Below are positions 39,588-51,978 of a stretch of DNA of 64,000 nt, in pieces. This stretch comes from Cymodocea nodosa (lineage: Eukaryota; Streptophyta; Magnoliopsida; Alismatales; Cymodoceaceae): contig CM072337.1 of NCBI GenBank assembly GCA_036874045.1, positions 25,146,001 to 25,210,000 of the forward strand. The letters run 5' to 3'. The position numbers and the translations under genes were made by a program. The first letter of the stretch is position 1, and every line of letters begins with the position of its first letter. Below the pieces are notes generated by a model that saw nothing but the letters and a program-made list of their open reading frames with translations, was not told the DNA's origin and did no database searches.

Positions 39588-40899
39588 CTGATCCTTTCCA
39601 ACCAGCTAAAATATATGTAAATTTCATATCAAAATTACATGCTACCATTACCTTTTGAGATAATTCACCTTTCATGTTCTTAAATCTTGGTGTTTCTTGT
39701 CCATAAATAGTTGCTTTGATATGTGTACCATCAATAGCTTTGATACAATTCTATAAACATGCATTTTTATTTTAATATTGATTAAAATAACATTAAAGAT
39801 AAGAAAACTACGAAGGTATGGAAATGTACCTCAAAATATGGGTACATATTTAAGTCTTAACGAATTTGACTTGATGTTTCAGATGAAGGTCTTGCTAGAA
39901 GAACATGATTTAGTCGTAATACAGCATTCAAGACTTCATTAAAGTATTTACTAACTATCCAACTTGATTGACTAAATCGTTCTGTAGTTACTTCATACCT
40001 TTGACTTTGCACAACTGTCACAATGAACATAGCAAACTTCTCTTCTACACTAATATTGTTGGTATCTTTCAAGACTTCTTCTCTCCTCATTAATTCACAA
40101 AAACCCTTGAAAACACTTTGACTCATTCTATAAATTTTTCGACAATTGTAAACTTGATGTGGTCAAGAAGGATCTAGTAATCTTTTTATATAATCTGCAC
40201 ATTCTTTACTATAAATACAACTTGTACTTGAAAACAAAGTTGAGGTACTTGCAATCTCTGTTAAAATATTCCAAAAAGCAAGTAAACGTCTTTGCCTTCT
40301 TCTAGCATGTTTTTCCTCTCCTTCAAATAACATCAATGTGTCATTTACTAGTTCGTCAAAATCCTCTTCAAAATTCATCGTCACCTACAAAATTTCATGT
40401 TCAAACATATTACAAGGTTGTAATACAAATAAACATATTACATGAAATCCTTTCATAATTAATAGAACATAACAAAATATGATAAACAAACATCCAACAT
40501 AATATCATTATACATTTCAAGTCCAAACAAAAAGTAGTTACGTCATACATCTAATACAAAAAACAAATATGTAAATCATCTTTAGTCTTCCATCTTTTCT
40601 AAGTGGAACTTTAACCATCCTTGTCACATTTCTTTTGGAATTGATAGAAATATTTTAATGATTTCTTACTTTTGGAATAATTGAGTAGCTTTATATCGAT
40701 CAGTCATAGATAGATCTTCAATCTCAAATATTGCTTCAATAGCTTCATCTAAAAAAGACTCAAACTTTTTTTTGCCATGCAGACATTTCTTTTCGTATGT
40801 CAACCATCTCCTTTTATATACTAACCATCTCTCTCATTTGTTCATTACGTATCTCACCATTAACAATATCTTGTTCACATAAAGTAAGAAAAGCTCGTG

Positions 40900-41579
40900 A
40901 TGTATCTTTCAAATATTCTGCAATCATTTGTTGAGATTCTACATGAAGGCGTGCTTGCTTCCCCTTTTTCCTCTACTCCAATGAAGCATGTGCACTTCCT
41001 CCTGAATTAAGAGGTATATCAGAATCAATGACCATTCCATCTTGTGTAATGTTTGGAGTAAATATATCTGGAACTTGAGTGTTTGGTACAATATTTACTT
41101 TTTTTGCCTGTTTAGACATATTTCCACTAGCTATAGTACATTCAAAAATTAGCTTCAAATGCTCATATATCAAACATGATTTTCCCTTGTAGCTTTCACA
41201 CTCTAAATGTGCCTACAAAAAATTACAATATATATTAAAAAAATATATTACAATTGACATAATCTTAAAGTATGTAATTAGAAATCAAACCTTAATAAAC
41301 TATTTCCATATCTCTTCATCTATGTCAGTATACCTTTATATGAAATTCCATACTCATCCACTCTGATTTGCAATTTTGGAGTAATTACGATAAATTTGTC
41401 TCCATGTCTTTAAGCGACTTTTCACATTCTTCTTTGTAATACATGCATTTATTCTATTATTGTATTTTTCAACTACTTCATCCCAAGTGCTCCCTTTTAT
41501 TTTCCCATCAGCATTCTAAGTCATATAACTCCGTCCTCTATTACCATTTCCTCTATCAGGAGTAGTCATTTATTATATG
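40900..41579 (-). pseudogene. PIF/Harbinger ORF1 (SANT/Myb-like DNA-binding protein), decayed
   Basis: Partner protein that binds the element's ends and recruits the transposase. From a start at 41579 the minus strand reads MTTPDRGNGNRGRSYMT, then a stop, then KIKGSTWDEVVEKYNNRI and the trihelix-like NVKSRLKTWRQIYRNYSKI. After a frameshift comes HLKLIFECTIASGNMS and a Ser/Gly-rich part (41173-40973). ORF1 and ORF2 lie in the same orientation 0.6 kb apart, the usual Harbinger layout. Multiple stops rule out function. Confidence 0.8.
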
Positions 41580-42135
41580 AGAATAAATATTAATAAAAGT
41601 TAACAAAAAATATTTTAATAAAAATACATAAAGCTAGCAAGAACACAATACATCATTTATAATTATTTTTAACTTAAAACTTTTTTTGTAATAAATGTAC
41701 TTTACTATAACATCTATTAAAGACACTTGTTAAAGAAACTTAACAACTATAACCAAAATGACTATCACAAAGTCAAAATGTAATTATCTATTTGCTAACC
41801 AAGTACCTAAATAAATAAATCATACTAAATAAGCCACAACTCAATAAGTATTTGTATAATTTAATACATCATCTGAAAAAACTAATATCACATAAAATTT
41901 GTGGCAGTCGAATAAGGAGAAAATTTGTCTAACATTTGCAAGCACAAGTGAATCAATATTGAATAAGGACTTAGAAATTTTACTGACATTCACAAATCGA
42001 TTTACAGAAAATTTGTAAGCCACAACTCACAGAAAATTAACATAGATCGATTTACCTGTAGAAATGTTATCCGCGGTAAATCGATTGTTGTAGAAATGTT
42101 ACCCGTGGGACGCCTCTACCTCCTCTTGCGTGCGA

Positions 42136-42745
42136 CGCCTCTTCCTCCTTGCGCTCGCACGGACAGTCGCCGGCTCCACCAACCCACGCGAGAGGGGAAC
42201 AGAGGTCAGCACCCACCTCCCTTACGTGAGTGACTTCTCCCCCAAACGAAGCTTGCCGACGGAAGAAGGCAGCCCCACCAGACGCACCACCACCAGCTTC
42301 TCACACGAAGCCCTTCGCTCGGTCTCCTCTTGCGTGTGACGCCTCTTCCTCCTCGCGCTCGCACGAACAGTCGTCGGCTCCACCAACACACGCGAGAGGG
42401 GAATGGAGGTCAGCGCCCGCCTCCCTTACGCGAGCGACTTCTCCACCAGACGAAGCTTGCGGACGGGAAGAAGGCAGCCCCACCACACGCACCACCACCG
42501 ACTTCTCACGCGAAGCCCTCCGCTCGGTCTCCTCTCGCGTGTGACGCCTCTTCCTCCTCGCGCTCGCACGAATAGTCGCCGACTCCACCAACGCACGTGA
42601 GAGGGGAACGGAGGTCAGCACCTGCCTCCCTTATGCAAGTGACTTCTCTACCAGACGAAGCTTGCAGACTGGAAGAAGGCAGCCTTACCACACACACACC
42701 ACCACCAGCTTCTCACACGAAGCCCTCCGCTCGGTCATTTGAGGG
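42136..42745. repeat. GC-rich minisatellite, three units of about 205 bp, at the Harbinger 5' side
   Basis: CGCCTCTTCCTCC(T)CGCGCTCGCACG recurs at 42136, 42340 and 42545. Between them are near-identical blocks containing GCTCCACCAAC, ACGCGAGAGGGGAA, CGAAGCTTGC and CACGAAGCCCT. The block stands out as strongly GC-rich in AT-rich surroundings and is located upstream of the Harbinger ORF1, where the element's promoter would be. All six frames are open over stretches because of composition; I call no protein. Confidence 0.88.
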
Positions 42746-42799
42746 GGAGAGGATTTGGTCGAGGGACGAAGGTCGGAAATTACCCTAAATTACCCTCGT

Positions 42800-45420
42800 C
42801 ATCATCCTAACGTAACCTGATCTATGTTATCATCTTTACCGCATTTCCCGGTCATGAGTATATTTGATATGCGATTTGCTTTGCTACAGTAGGCAGACAA
42901 TGATTTTGTGTGTGATAGAAGGGTATTTTTTTTAAAAAAGTAATAAACTTAAATAGATGTTAAATTTTAGTAGTTAATTGCGATTACTACATTGCAAAAA
43001 ACTTAACATTGAAGAAAACATTTCGATAAATAAATATTTTACAATTACATACGTGTCAATATAACACTTGAATATAAAAAATTAATAACGCCATCGTTGC
43101 AACCGTTACTCTAAAATAATGATGGCAGAAGGTGTGGTGCAGATTTATTAATTGTTGCAGTAATACATGGATTTTTTGAAATCCACACAAAAAATGAAAT
43201 GCTATTTCCGTTGTTCAATTAATTCAATTTCCAGCCCTTTAAATGCTGTTTTAATTTTTTCACCTCAATCCATTTCATTTTTTGGAGAAACGTAAAAAGG
43301 AAACGGCTTTAAGACAAAAAGAGGCCATTTTCCCCTTTTTGTGGAAAAAAAGTTTCTTTTTCAATTTTGGTCATTCATATGGTCTTTTTAATTGTTAGTT
43401 TTCATCTTTTGAGTTATTTTCGTTAATGTAATTTGACTATTTTGTCGATTAAAAATTTAATTGTACTTTTTATTTATTAAATTTAAGTATTTATTCATGA
43501 CAAAAATATGTTTTTGAAATTGTATTATAAAATTTGTTATCAAATTATTTTAATGATCGTGACATTTGAAAAATATATTTATTTTTTCATCTTTTATTTA
43601 CACGATATTTTCAAAAAAATCCGTTTAAACCCTTATTTCTGAAAAAAAAAGAGAAACATTTTAGTGTCCATTTTCTACAATATTGGTTTGAACAGAGTGA
43701 TTCAGTCCTGATTTGATATAATATGTTTTTTGAGCATTTTTGGTGTGAGAAATATTTTTTTTTTTTGGGTTGATTTTTGCCTTGTGGAAATAGCTTATTC
43801 GAATAAATTTTCATAATTTGGAAATAAGATTTAGGAGATGACTGTCTCAAAAAAAAAAAACAACAACACCCACCCAAACCTAAAGGCAGTGATAATAGCA
43901 TGACATGGATCAACCGAACAACCAACTACCCGACCCGGTGACCCAAAGCTTGGTTTCAAGTTTCAACCACCACGCCCTGGCAGTTTCGGTTTTGTTGATG
44001 ATTATGAATAATTAAGCGTTCGAGTGGGACCGAAAAGCCGGCGTCCTCGTCGCCGAGCTGGACCGAACCACATCAACAAACATGGTAGGAGGAGAAACGC
44101 GGGAAAGAAGAAACAACAGTATGTAGGGGGAACAACGGCACACGACCGCGTGTCTTAAACAAGTACAGTATAGAATGCAGACGACCAATGTTGTTGTATT
44201 GTCGATTACATATTATCATTTGAAGCGCACGTCATCTTCGCCGGTTGGTGGCCCGTCGGACTCCGGTGACAATCATTCTTGGCCAGCCGACATGCCACGA
44301 AAGAGACCCTGCGGCGACGAGACCCATCGGCCGGGGCAAGTAGGTTTCGTGGGGTACATCGACGGAAACAAGGAAGGAAACTTACGGTCCAACCGAAAAG
44401 CACAGATAAAATTAAGGAGTACACAGATACATTAAGAACGAACACATTTTATTAGTATATATGTCCAAAACATTGATCTTAATTAATCACTCCAGTCGAA
44501 GGTCGTTTGTTATTTTGACCGGCGGCGAAGCCTGGAAAAGGAGTACGCCACGCCTCCGTCGGTGGTTTTTTTCATCCCATCCCATGCGGTTACGAAATCG
44601 GTTGGGCCGTTACAGTCGGCCCATCCACGGTTTTGGATAACTACACCAAACGATGTCTTCATTTTTAATGTTTTAAGAAGTAAAATACGATTGCGATTCC
44701 TGTTCTTATTTCCATTTATTCTAAAATTCAACCACATCATTATTGCTTGATATTTATGTGTATTTGTAGTTTCAATTTTGTTAAGCTCAATATAATGCTG
44801 AAAAGACCTGAAAGCAAAAAGGAAAAAAATTTCTTTTGTGATTCTCACGTAATTGAACACATATGAACCTATATCAGAAATCTAAACATTTAATCAAATT
44901 TTTTATAGAGTACCCGATTTCTAAAGCAAAACATATATACTATATATGCTTTAAATCAACGAGAAATCATGAATTTTATTATTTTCTGACCTTCTAGATT
45001 GTTAAAATTCTGAATGGAATTTTTATTGTATGCTACAGTGGAAAAGGACCTTTTTAATTAATCAGTAATTATTCGAAAATTTTCCATGGAATATATATAT
45101 ATATATGCATCAGTTGTCATAAACAAATAATTAAAAGTCATAAACACTAGCATGCATTATTTAGACTAATAATCCCATCGGTGCTAATTAATATATAAAT
45201 AATAAGGTATATTGTTATGTTTAGAAATCAACAATAACATTTTTGGTAACGAACGATGATCGATGATGAATATAAATATTATAGATTAATGAAATCTGGA
45301 TCAACAACCCCGCACGTTTCGATGAGGAAGCGGAGGGCGAGCGGTTAATGGGTCGTGCCAACCAAACCCGTCTCATTCACTTCGATGTGATGGAAAAACG
45401 GTTGGTTGCTTTCAATGTTG
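42800..45420. other. intergenic region upstream of MYB, no gene seen
   Basis: AT-rich DNA with two GC-richer patches (about 43960-44170 and 44230-44400, and 44510-44640) that are open in short frames on both strands but show no recognisable domain or splice structure. Nothing further identified. Confidence 0.35.
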
Positions 45421-45423
45421 AAT

Positions 45424-45434
45424 GAAATATAAAC
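45424..45434 (+). promoter_or_regulatory. TATA box of the MYB gene
   Basis: GAAATATAAACCCCCAC lies about 55 bp upstream of the MYB start codon, in a GC-rich context. Confidence 0.6.
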
Positions 45435-45479
45435 CCCCACACGGCACACGTCTTTCGAGCGTTCCCGTCGTCGCGCGTT

Positions 45480-46199
45480 ATGGAAGGAGGAGGGGACGCC
45501 CGTGTCAAGGGATTGTGGACGCCGGAGGAGGACAAGGAGCTGAGGAGGCTGGTGGGGCTGCACGGTCCTCGGCACTGGATGCTCATAAGCGCTGGGCTGC
45601 CGGGCAGATCAGGGAAGTCGTGCCGGCTCCGCTGGTGCAACCAGCTTAGCCCGGCCGTGGATCACCAGCCCTTCACCCCCGAAGAGGACGCGGTCATCAT
45701 CGAGGCTCACGCGAAGCACGGTAACAGGTGGGCCACCATTGCCAAGTTCCTGCCCCGTCGAACAGACAACGCCATCAAGAACCACTGGAACTCCACGCTC
45801 AGCCGGAGGGTCAGGGGAAGGGGAGAGTCGGCGTCGACGTCTCTGTCCTCCTTGACCCACCCGAGCGACCGCTGCTACGAGCTCGACGGCGGTTCCTGTA
45901 AGCGGGTGTGCAGGAGGAGCGTGGACAGTCCGGTGGCCATGTCCGCTCCCGGTCAGGACGACCCCCTCACGTGCCTGACTCTGGGCAGACTCCCGGGAGA
46001 GGGCAGGGCGGAGAGCAGAGACAGCGTGGTCGACGGACACGATGGAAGGAGGAGTTGCGGCACCTCCAAGGAGACCACGACGTCGGAGATGAAGAAGATG
46101 TTCATGGATTTCTTGCCGACGATGAGAGTTATGATTGCAGAAGAGGTGAGGGACTTCATGAGCGGCATCCTTGTCGCTTCCGGTGGCCCAAAGTCCTGA
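45480..46199 (+). CDS. R2R3-MYB transcription factor, subgroup-22-like (MYB44/70/73/77 type)
   Basis: Nuclear DNA-binding regulator; subgroup-22 members act in ABA, auxin and abiotic-stress responses. A single exon of 239 residues, fitting the intronless subgroup. R2 spans residues about 9-58 ([38 protein letters not shown]). R3 spans about 61-109 ([49 protein letters not shown]), with Phe replacing the first Trp as usual. [15 protein letters not shown] and [11 protein letters not shown] are the hallmark of this subgroup. Past the MYB domain, [14 protein letters not shown] resembles a decayed LxLxL (EAR-like) motif, and [12 protein letters not shown] near the C-terminus matches a conserved subgroup segment. 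The protein is shorter than typical members. The subgroup assignment is inference from motifs. Confidence 0.92.
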   Translation: MEGGGDARVKGLWTPEEDKELRRLVGLHGPRHWMLISAGLPGRSGKSCRLRWCNQLSPAVDHQPFTPEEDAVIIEAHAKHGNRWATIAKFLPRRTDNAIKNHWNSTLSRRVRGRGESASTSLSSLTHPSDRCYELDGGSCKRVCRRSVDSPVAMSAPGQDDPLTCLTLGRLPGEGRAESRDSVVDGHDGRRSCGTSKETTTSEMKKMFMDFLPTMRVMIAEEVRDFMSGILVASGGPKS

Positions 46200-48540
46200 T
46201 CGGAGTACATCATCTGATGCTAATCAATCCCCCCCCAACCCTCCCTTTCAATTTTTCTAGGATTCCCATTCGTAAAAATTGGGATACTCTTCAATTTTAT
46301 TATTTCCTTGAAAATTTAATATTGGAGAGTGCACGTATAATCTAAATTATTGTTAATCGAATACATCTTACATGGTCAGAGATGTTTTCCTATTCAGCAA
46401 CCTTTTCTATTTTTACATTCCAGCTGTTTGTATTTGGCAGTAGTAGAGATGTCACGATCGAATCTGTTCTATCGATCGCAGCAACGCCACACGGCTTTTC
46501 TCTCTATTATTATTATTATTATTATTATTGTTATTATTACTTCACCACAACATGCCACAACCTTTTCTCCGTTATGGTACAATATTTACCGAAAGAATTT
46601 AAACTATTATACTACTTTTCGCTTTTTTTTTCTACGTCTAGTTATGCTACAAGATATTTTTCTTTATTACCGTTAATATTGTATTTATTGTTTTGCCCCT
46701 GTGTAGAAAGTAAAGGGTCGATGGTATCATAACATTAAGTGGAAGATTTTATCACGATAAACATTTCTTTCGATTCTTCTTTCTCCCTTTCCATAGATAT
46801 TATTGTAAGGTTGTAAAACAAAAAGTTATATGTTACAAATTCTAAATTAAATTAAAAAAATGCTGTCACTATAAGATCATCTGTATATATACGTCACAAC
46901 TATTTTGAAAATATAATATTTGAACAATAAAATATATACTACTTCATGTCAATTAATGTATTCGTTGTAAGGTGCATTAATGCATGTATAGATCGATTGA
47001 CTAGTTCCAAATGAATTTCGTGTTAGGTATGATTCTATTTGGTCCATACCAAACCTTATTAGGGGAAGGGATTCAATTGCACGCTTAATTAGCCCTACGT
47101 AATATCGTAAAAGCATATGCAATTAAAGTTGGAAGAAGAAGAACGCAAAGAATAACAAGTAATCGAATGCTCACGGAAGCAAACAATATTTATAGTCTAG
47201 CTGGATATTAGAGGAACCTTACTACAGTAAGAAATTATTCATTTCTCCTCAATTTCAAATTATTTATTTGTAATTTTTCTATATATGTTCCTCACGAAAT
47301 AAGTACGTAGAAATCGACACAAATGATATAAAATATGTATCTTAAGAGACTATTTTTGCGTTCATCACTTATATACCATTTTTTAAATTATCTATGGGTG
47401 TTTAAGATATCATATTAAATTTTGTTTTGGTATATTGTTAATTTGGTGAAACATGAAATATGATTTGCAGGAAAAATAAAGTACAGCCTAAGGAGACAAA
47501 GTCAAGAGACATATCTGCATGATTCATGAAAGAATTAAGAATGTGTTTAAGAAATCAATGAGTAAAAGCACGTGAGATTTACGGTATTCGTAACATTTGC
47601 GAGTAGAGGTGGAAACAAAAAAATAAGTCATGTATGTTGTTCCTAACATCTGTAAGCGATAAGTACAAGTAAAAATTATTTATAGACAATATGGTAAATT
47701 TAATTTTGATATATTATTTCAAAAAGTCACATAAAAGATATTATAACCATGTGATGGTAATTAAGATACGTGAAAAATTAAATGTATAGGTAATGCTTGT
47801 GCGTAGGTAATTAAGCGACTACTCGCGTAAACAAGTCTAATCCGGACGACGGAATGCAACATGCCATCGGCCTCCCACCAACTTGCACCAGACTTATTTG
47901 AATATTATTACTTTCGTAAGAAAGAGAGAATAAAAGACGAATGGCTTACGCCTTCATCCATGCAAGTCTGCGACAGGCAAACGGATGATGATGTCCTCCC
48001 GGCCGGCGGTTGAGGAGTTAACATCTGCACGTACCGACCACCCATCAGCTGCCGTTCATTTGAAACCTCCGTCAGTCCTCGCAAGCGAGTTTGACCTTCC
48101 TTCTACGCAGCAGCATCGGTGGTACCAAACCAAACTGCCTTTTTTTTTAGAGCGATGGTGTTTTCTTTTCCTTACCGATTAATCTCTCGGACAGACTTTC
48201 TCCCATTTTCTTCTAGTCTTCCACTCTAAAATGAATAGATTTCGAGAACAAATTTATCAGACGGAAAACTGCCATCGTTGAGAAAAAGGGCGAAAATGGA
48301 GATGGGAGCTGTTCGTTGATGATAATACGGCCTGGGAAGATTAGCTTGAATTTGAACTTATAATCTTAACAACATCACTCACTGTTTAAATATACAAAAG
48401 TTTGTGGACGTGAAGATCTGATCGAGGAATCACCGGAGGATGGCCGCTGATGGGAACCCTTGGAGTATACTTTTCTTTGGCAAAATAGCAAAATCTTTAT
48501 CAGTATGCTTTGTATGTTGGTGGAATACTAGATTTTTAGC
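46200..48540. other. MYB 3' flank and AT-rich spacer; (TTA)n run
   Basis: Holds the MYB 3' untranslated region and a trinucleotide TTA/ATT run at 46505-46538 with one interruption. A GC-balanced stretch at 47930-48190 has a 65-codon frame without a recognised domain. No other gene seen. Confidence 0.4.
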
Positions 48541-48562
48541 AATGTACAAGGCAGCTTTACTA

Positions 48563-51550
48563 TCACAGTGAACAAGCACATGCCCTTCTTACTTGACAAG
48601 TAAATCTTTCAATAAAGCTTTCAACCTCGCATACAGTATTTGCAAGAGCCTTATATTCTGGTTGTTCGACTGAAGACAAAGAAACCGTTGGTTGTTTCTT
48701 TGACTTCCAAGAAATAAGTGATTTGCCAAGGAAAATAATATATCCAGACCTTGTAGTAAACACGCACCTTGCCCAATCTGTATCTGAGAATGCCTCTAAA
48801 AATAACTTGCTAGAAGAATTAAGGGATATAGCTTTCCCTGGATACTCCCTTACGTAATGAAGTATTTGATGCACTTCTTGTAAAAGACGTTCAGTTGGGG
48901 TCTTCATGAATTGACTAAAAAACTAAACAACATATGATAGATCTGGACGTGTCACTGTGAGATATATAAGACGACGACCAACTAATTGCCTATAAATTGA
49001 AGGATCTTCAAGGATAGAATTGCTACTGTCAACTTTGAAGCCATCGTCTAAAGGTATTGACTTAGGTTTGCAACCAAGCATTCCAGAATCTTTAAGCAAA
49101 TCTTAGGATCTCATTATAATTTGTACCCTCTTTTTTGTGTATACCCCTTTGCAACAAACCTCACTCTAAAACGTTCAACAGAGCCATCAACACGATACTT
49201 GGTTTTATAGACCCATTTTGTTGCCAATGGGAGGTTTGCCAGGTGGTAAGGTAACAACCGACCATGTGTTGTTTGCCTCTAGTGTAGCTATCAGAAGATG
49301 CCTCAGTAAAAGACATTGGCTCAATAGTACCAAGTAGGGAAGAAACAAGAAGAAGCACAATGAGCATCATTAAGATGATGAAATGAAATAGAATTAGAAA
49401 TGGGATAATCTGCATTGGATAAATTATGGGAGCATATGTATTCTTTGAGATAAGTAGGGGGTTGAACTGGCCCACTAGACCTCCTGGTATTTTCAGTAAA
49501 ACTAGGAGGACTATCCTCCTGAAAGGGGGAAAACATCTTCATAAAACTTCACATGTCTATTGATCAAAAACGTCTTAGCTTGTAAATCATAAACTTTGCA
49601 CCCTTTTTGTCCAAAAGGATACCCAAGACAAACGCCTTTAACTGCACAGTTATCAAATTTATGTTGGATTCTAGTATTAACTGCATAAACTAGACATCTA
49701 AACACTTCAAGAGATTGATAATCAGGGGATTTGTTGTAGAGTAACTCAAAAGGTGTACTTCCCTTCAAAATAGCGGAAGGTAGTCGATTAACGAGAAAAG
49801 TGGCTGTTAATATACACTCACCCCAAAAGATTAAGGATAATGATGCTTGAAGTCTCAAAGATCTTGCCACTTCAACAAGATGTCTATGTTTCTGTTCCAC
49901 AACTTCATTTTGTTGTGAGGTATGTGGGCAGGATTTCTGATGCATAATCCCTTTGTCATTCGGCAAGGAAACCGTATCATTAGATAAAAACTCACCATTT
50001 TAACGGTGGTGTTGAAATTATTTTCAACTATGGTAAAGAATTTCTTCAACAAGATAAATGTCTCAAAGTTGTGTTTCATGAGAAAAGTCCATGTGGTTCT
50101 ACAATAGTCATCAACAACTAACAAAAAAATATATATTTGTAACCCAAGTATGTCACAACAGGAAAGGGACCCCTTACACTAATAATGTAAAATCTCAAAA
50201 CATTGTTCAGATTTATTTTCACCGCATTGAAAGGGCAAATGAGTCAACTTTGCTAATGGACAAACTTCACAAGGTGATTTATCAACTTTACTTACTACAG
50301 ACAGATTGTTACTTTCTAAAAACTTGTGATCTATTGGAATGTGCCCCAAACGCCTATGCCAAATCTCTTGTATAGATGCAAAGTTTACCAATCGGGCATT
50401 GTCTTCAACTGCAATGAGGTATAAGCCAAAAAATTCTTTGTTTGAAGGTCCTAGATCAAACAATTATTTGGCAAAAAATAACATCCACAATTAGCTTCTT
50501 TGGTAAGCTTACTAACTGATATCAAGTTAAATGTGAATTCTGGAATATAGAAAACTCTGTTTAGCATGATGGCCTTATTAACATGAGAACTACCTTTTGA
50601 TTTGACATTAACACAATGACCAGTAGGCATCTTAATATGTTCAGATCCAGAAATAGAGCATGTAAATCATGTAAAATACTAGAATTGCCACTCATATGCT
50701 CAGATGCTCCTGTATCTATTATCCACACATGTTTACCAACTGATGCAAGCACAGCACAAACGTGACTAGCAAGTAAGCTAAATGCCTTGACTGAAAAACA
50801 AATTTAATATCTGCAATATTGATTTCTCCTTAATCTTCATGCTCAACTGTAGAATGTGCATTTAGTAAAGATAACAAACTTTGTAGTTGGTTGCTCCTGA
50901 GTAACTAAAACAGATTTGTCATCAGAAGTCTCGATAGTAACATTATTGACAATACATTTATTTTTATTAATGTCCTGACTAGTAGCTAGCAACAATTTGT
51001 GCATTTTGTGACCAGGAAGAAACCCTTTTAGCCAATAACAATGGTCAACAGTGTAACCTACACCATCACAGTGGGTACAGACATATTTCTTATTATTTTT
51101 CTGTGGATTTTGATTAGTTCATCCATTCTTTTTATCTCCTAAAAGCTGATTCTGATTTTTGACAGTCTGATTTGCCTTTGTAACTAACATAGCAATGTTG
51201 TCCGATGAAGTGGAACTATGGGAAGCCTCATGCTATCTTTCCTCTTGCAATAGCAGGTTATAAGCTCTAGAAATATCTGGTAATGGAGAATTAAGAAGCA
51301 ACTGACTGACCTCTAATAGCAGAATATGACTCATTCAAACCTAACAAAAAATGCATCAACTTATGTCTATCAATCCTTTCTTGAATAACAGATGCAGCAA
51401 AACAAGTGCATGGGGGCTTTGGTTCGTAACATGATAATTCGTCCCATAGGGACTTCAATTTGGTATAAAAAATAGTTATAGAAGACTATTATTGTTTAAG
51501 ACTATTCGGTTACCAAGGTTCTTGAGGTTCTACTCCTGGTAGGTGGTAGT
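48563..51550 (-). mobile_element. Ty1/copia retrotransposon fossil with internal deletion of reverse transcriptase
   Basis: The minus strand carries copia domains in order. Gag is at about 51500-50980 (LKSLWDELSCYEPKPPCTC; zinc knuckle CTHCDGVGYTVDHC with Tyr replacing the zinc-binding His). Protease is at about 50752-50640 (WIIDTGASEHMSG). The pre-integrase zinc region is at about 50400-50250 (IWHRRLGHIPIDHK, CEVCPLAK). The integrase core and its C-terminus are at 50124-49511 (VDDYCRTTWTFLMKH, CPHTSQQNEVVEQKHRHLVEVA, FWGECILTATFLVNRLP). The start of RT is RFVAKGYTQKRGYKL (about 49160-49115), then directly LLKDSGMLG (about 49100). RNase H is at 48907-48563 (DTDWARCVFTTRSGY, ISWKSKKQPTVSLSS). 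The RT catalytic core is missing. Stops and frameshifts throughout; no flanking long terminal repeats recognised. Inactive. Confidence 0.9.
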
Positions 51551-51978
51551 CTATGATTTGGTCAACCTGTCTGGCTTTGGCATCAACAGTAACGTAAATG
51601 ACCTGTAACCGTGGGCATGCGGCTGCTCTGCAAATCGAATCAGCCCCGAAGGAGTAAAGTAATATAACCAGCGAGCACATGTCACCAATGGCACCGACGA
51701 TGCATGCGAATATAAATTAATGGAAGTGCAAAAGTTAATTACAGTTTCAGAAAAAAAATCAGAACGCAGTATTTATAGTCGTCCAGATATAGATATAGAT
51801 ATAGAGAGGGAAAGAGAAAAAGAGAAAAGTGTAGACGTCTACTACTCTGGAATCTGCAAGACCACTAAACAACACGTTCGATGACAAAACATCCACAACA
51901 AATTGATATGGCTCTTCGTAGATTTACCATACATGTTTTTCCATTACTGCTGCAGGCATCAGTGTTTGATAAGAGATG

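Larger units (their letters stand above)
36791..40384 (-). pseudogene. PIF/Harbinger DDE transposase (ORF2), interrupted
   Basis: Nuclease that moves PIF/Harbinger elements with the SANT protein. The minus-strand N-terminus at 40384 is MTMNFEEDFDEL, followed after a frameshift by SVEEKFAMFIVTVV and VSKYFNEVLNAVLRL (39857-40126). A small intron is likely (donor near 39832, acceptor near 39755), then KAIDGTHI carrying the first catalytic Asp (about 39740), MVACNFDMKFTYILAGWKGS (about 39600), and a 2.2-kb foreign insertion (37379-39587). It resumes with AIDTRIFQDVVTRPNG (37376 downwards), LVDAGY with the second Asp (about 37225) and YPYETQVKIVITCFLLHNFIR (about 37020). Several stops are present besides the insertion. 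No activity is possible. Confidence 0.88.

Noticed and set aside
42130..42788. Several frames of 60-106 codons on both strands
   Set aside because: They are all readings of the same 205-bp GC-rich tandem repeat.
45609..46345. Alternative frames over the MYB exon (143 and 145 codons)
   Set aside because: Only the frame from 45480 encodes the R2R3 domain; the rest are GC-rich shadows.
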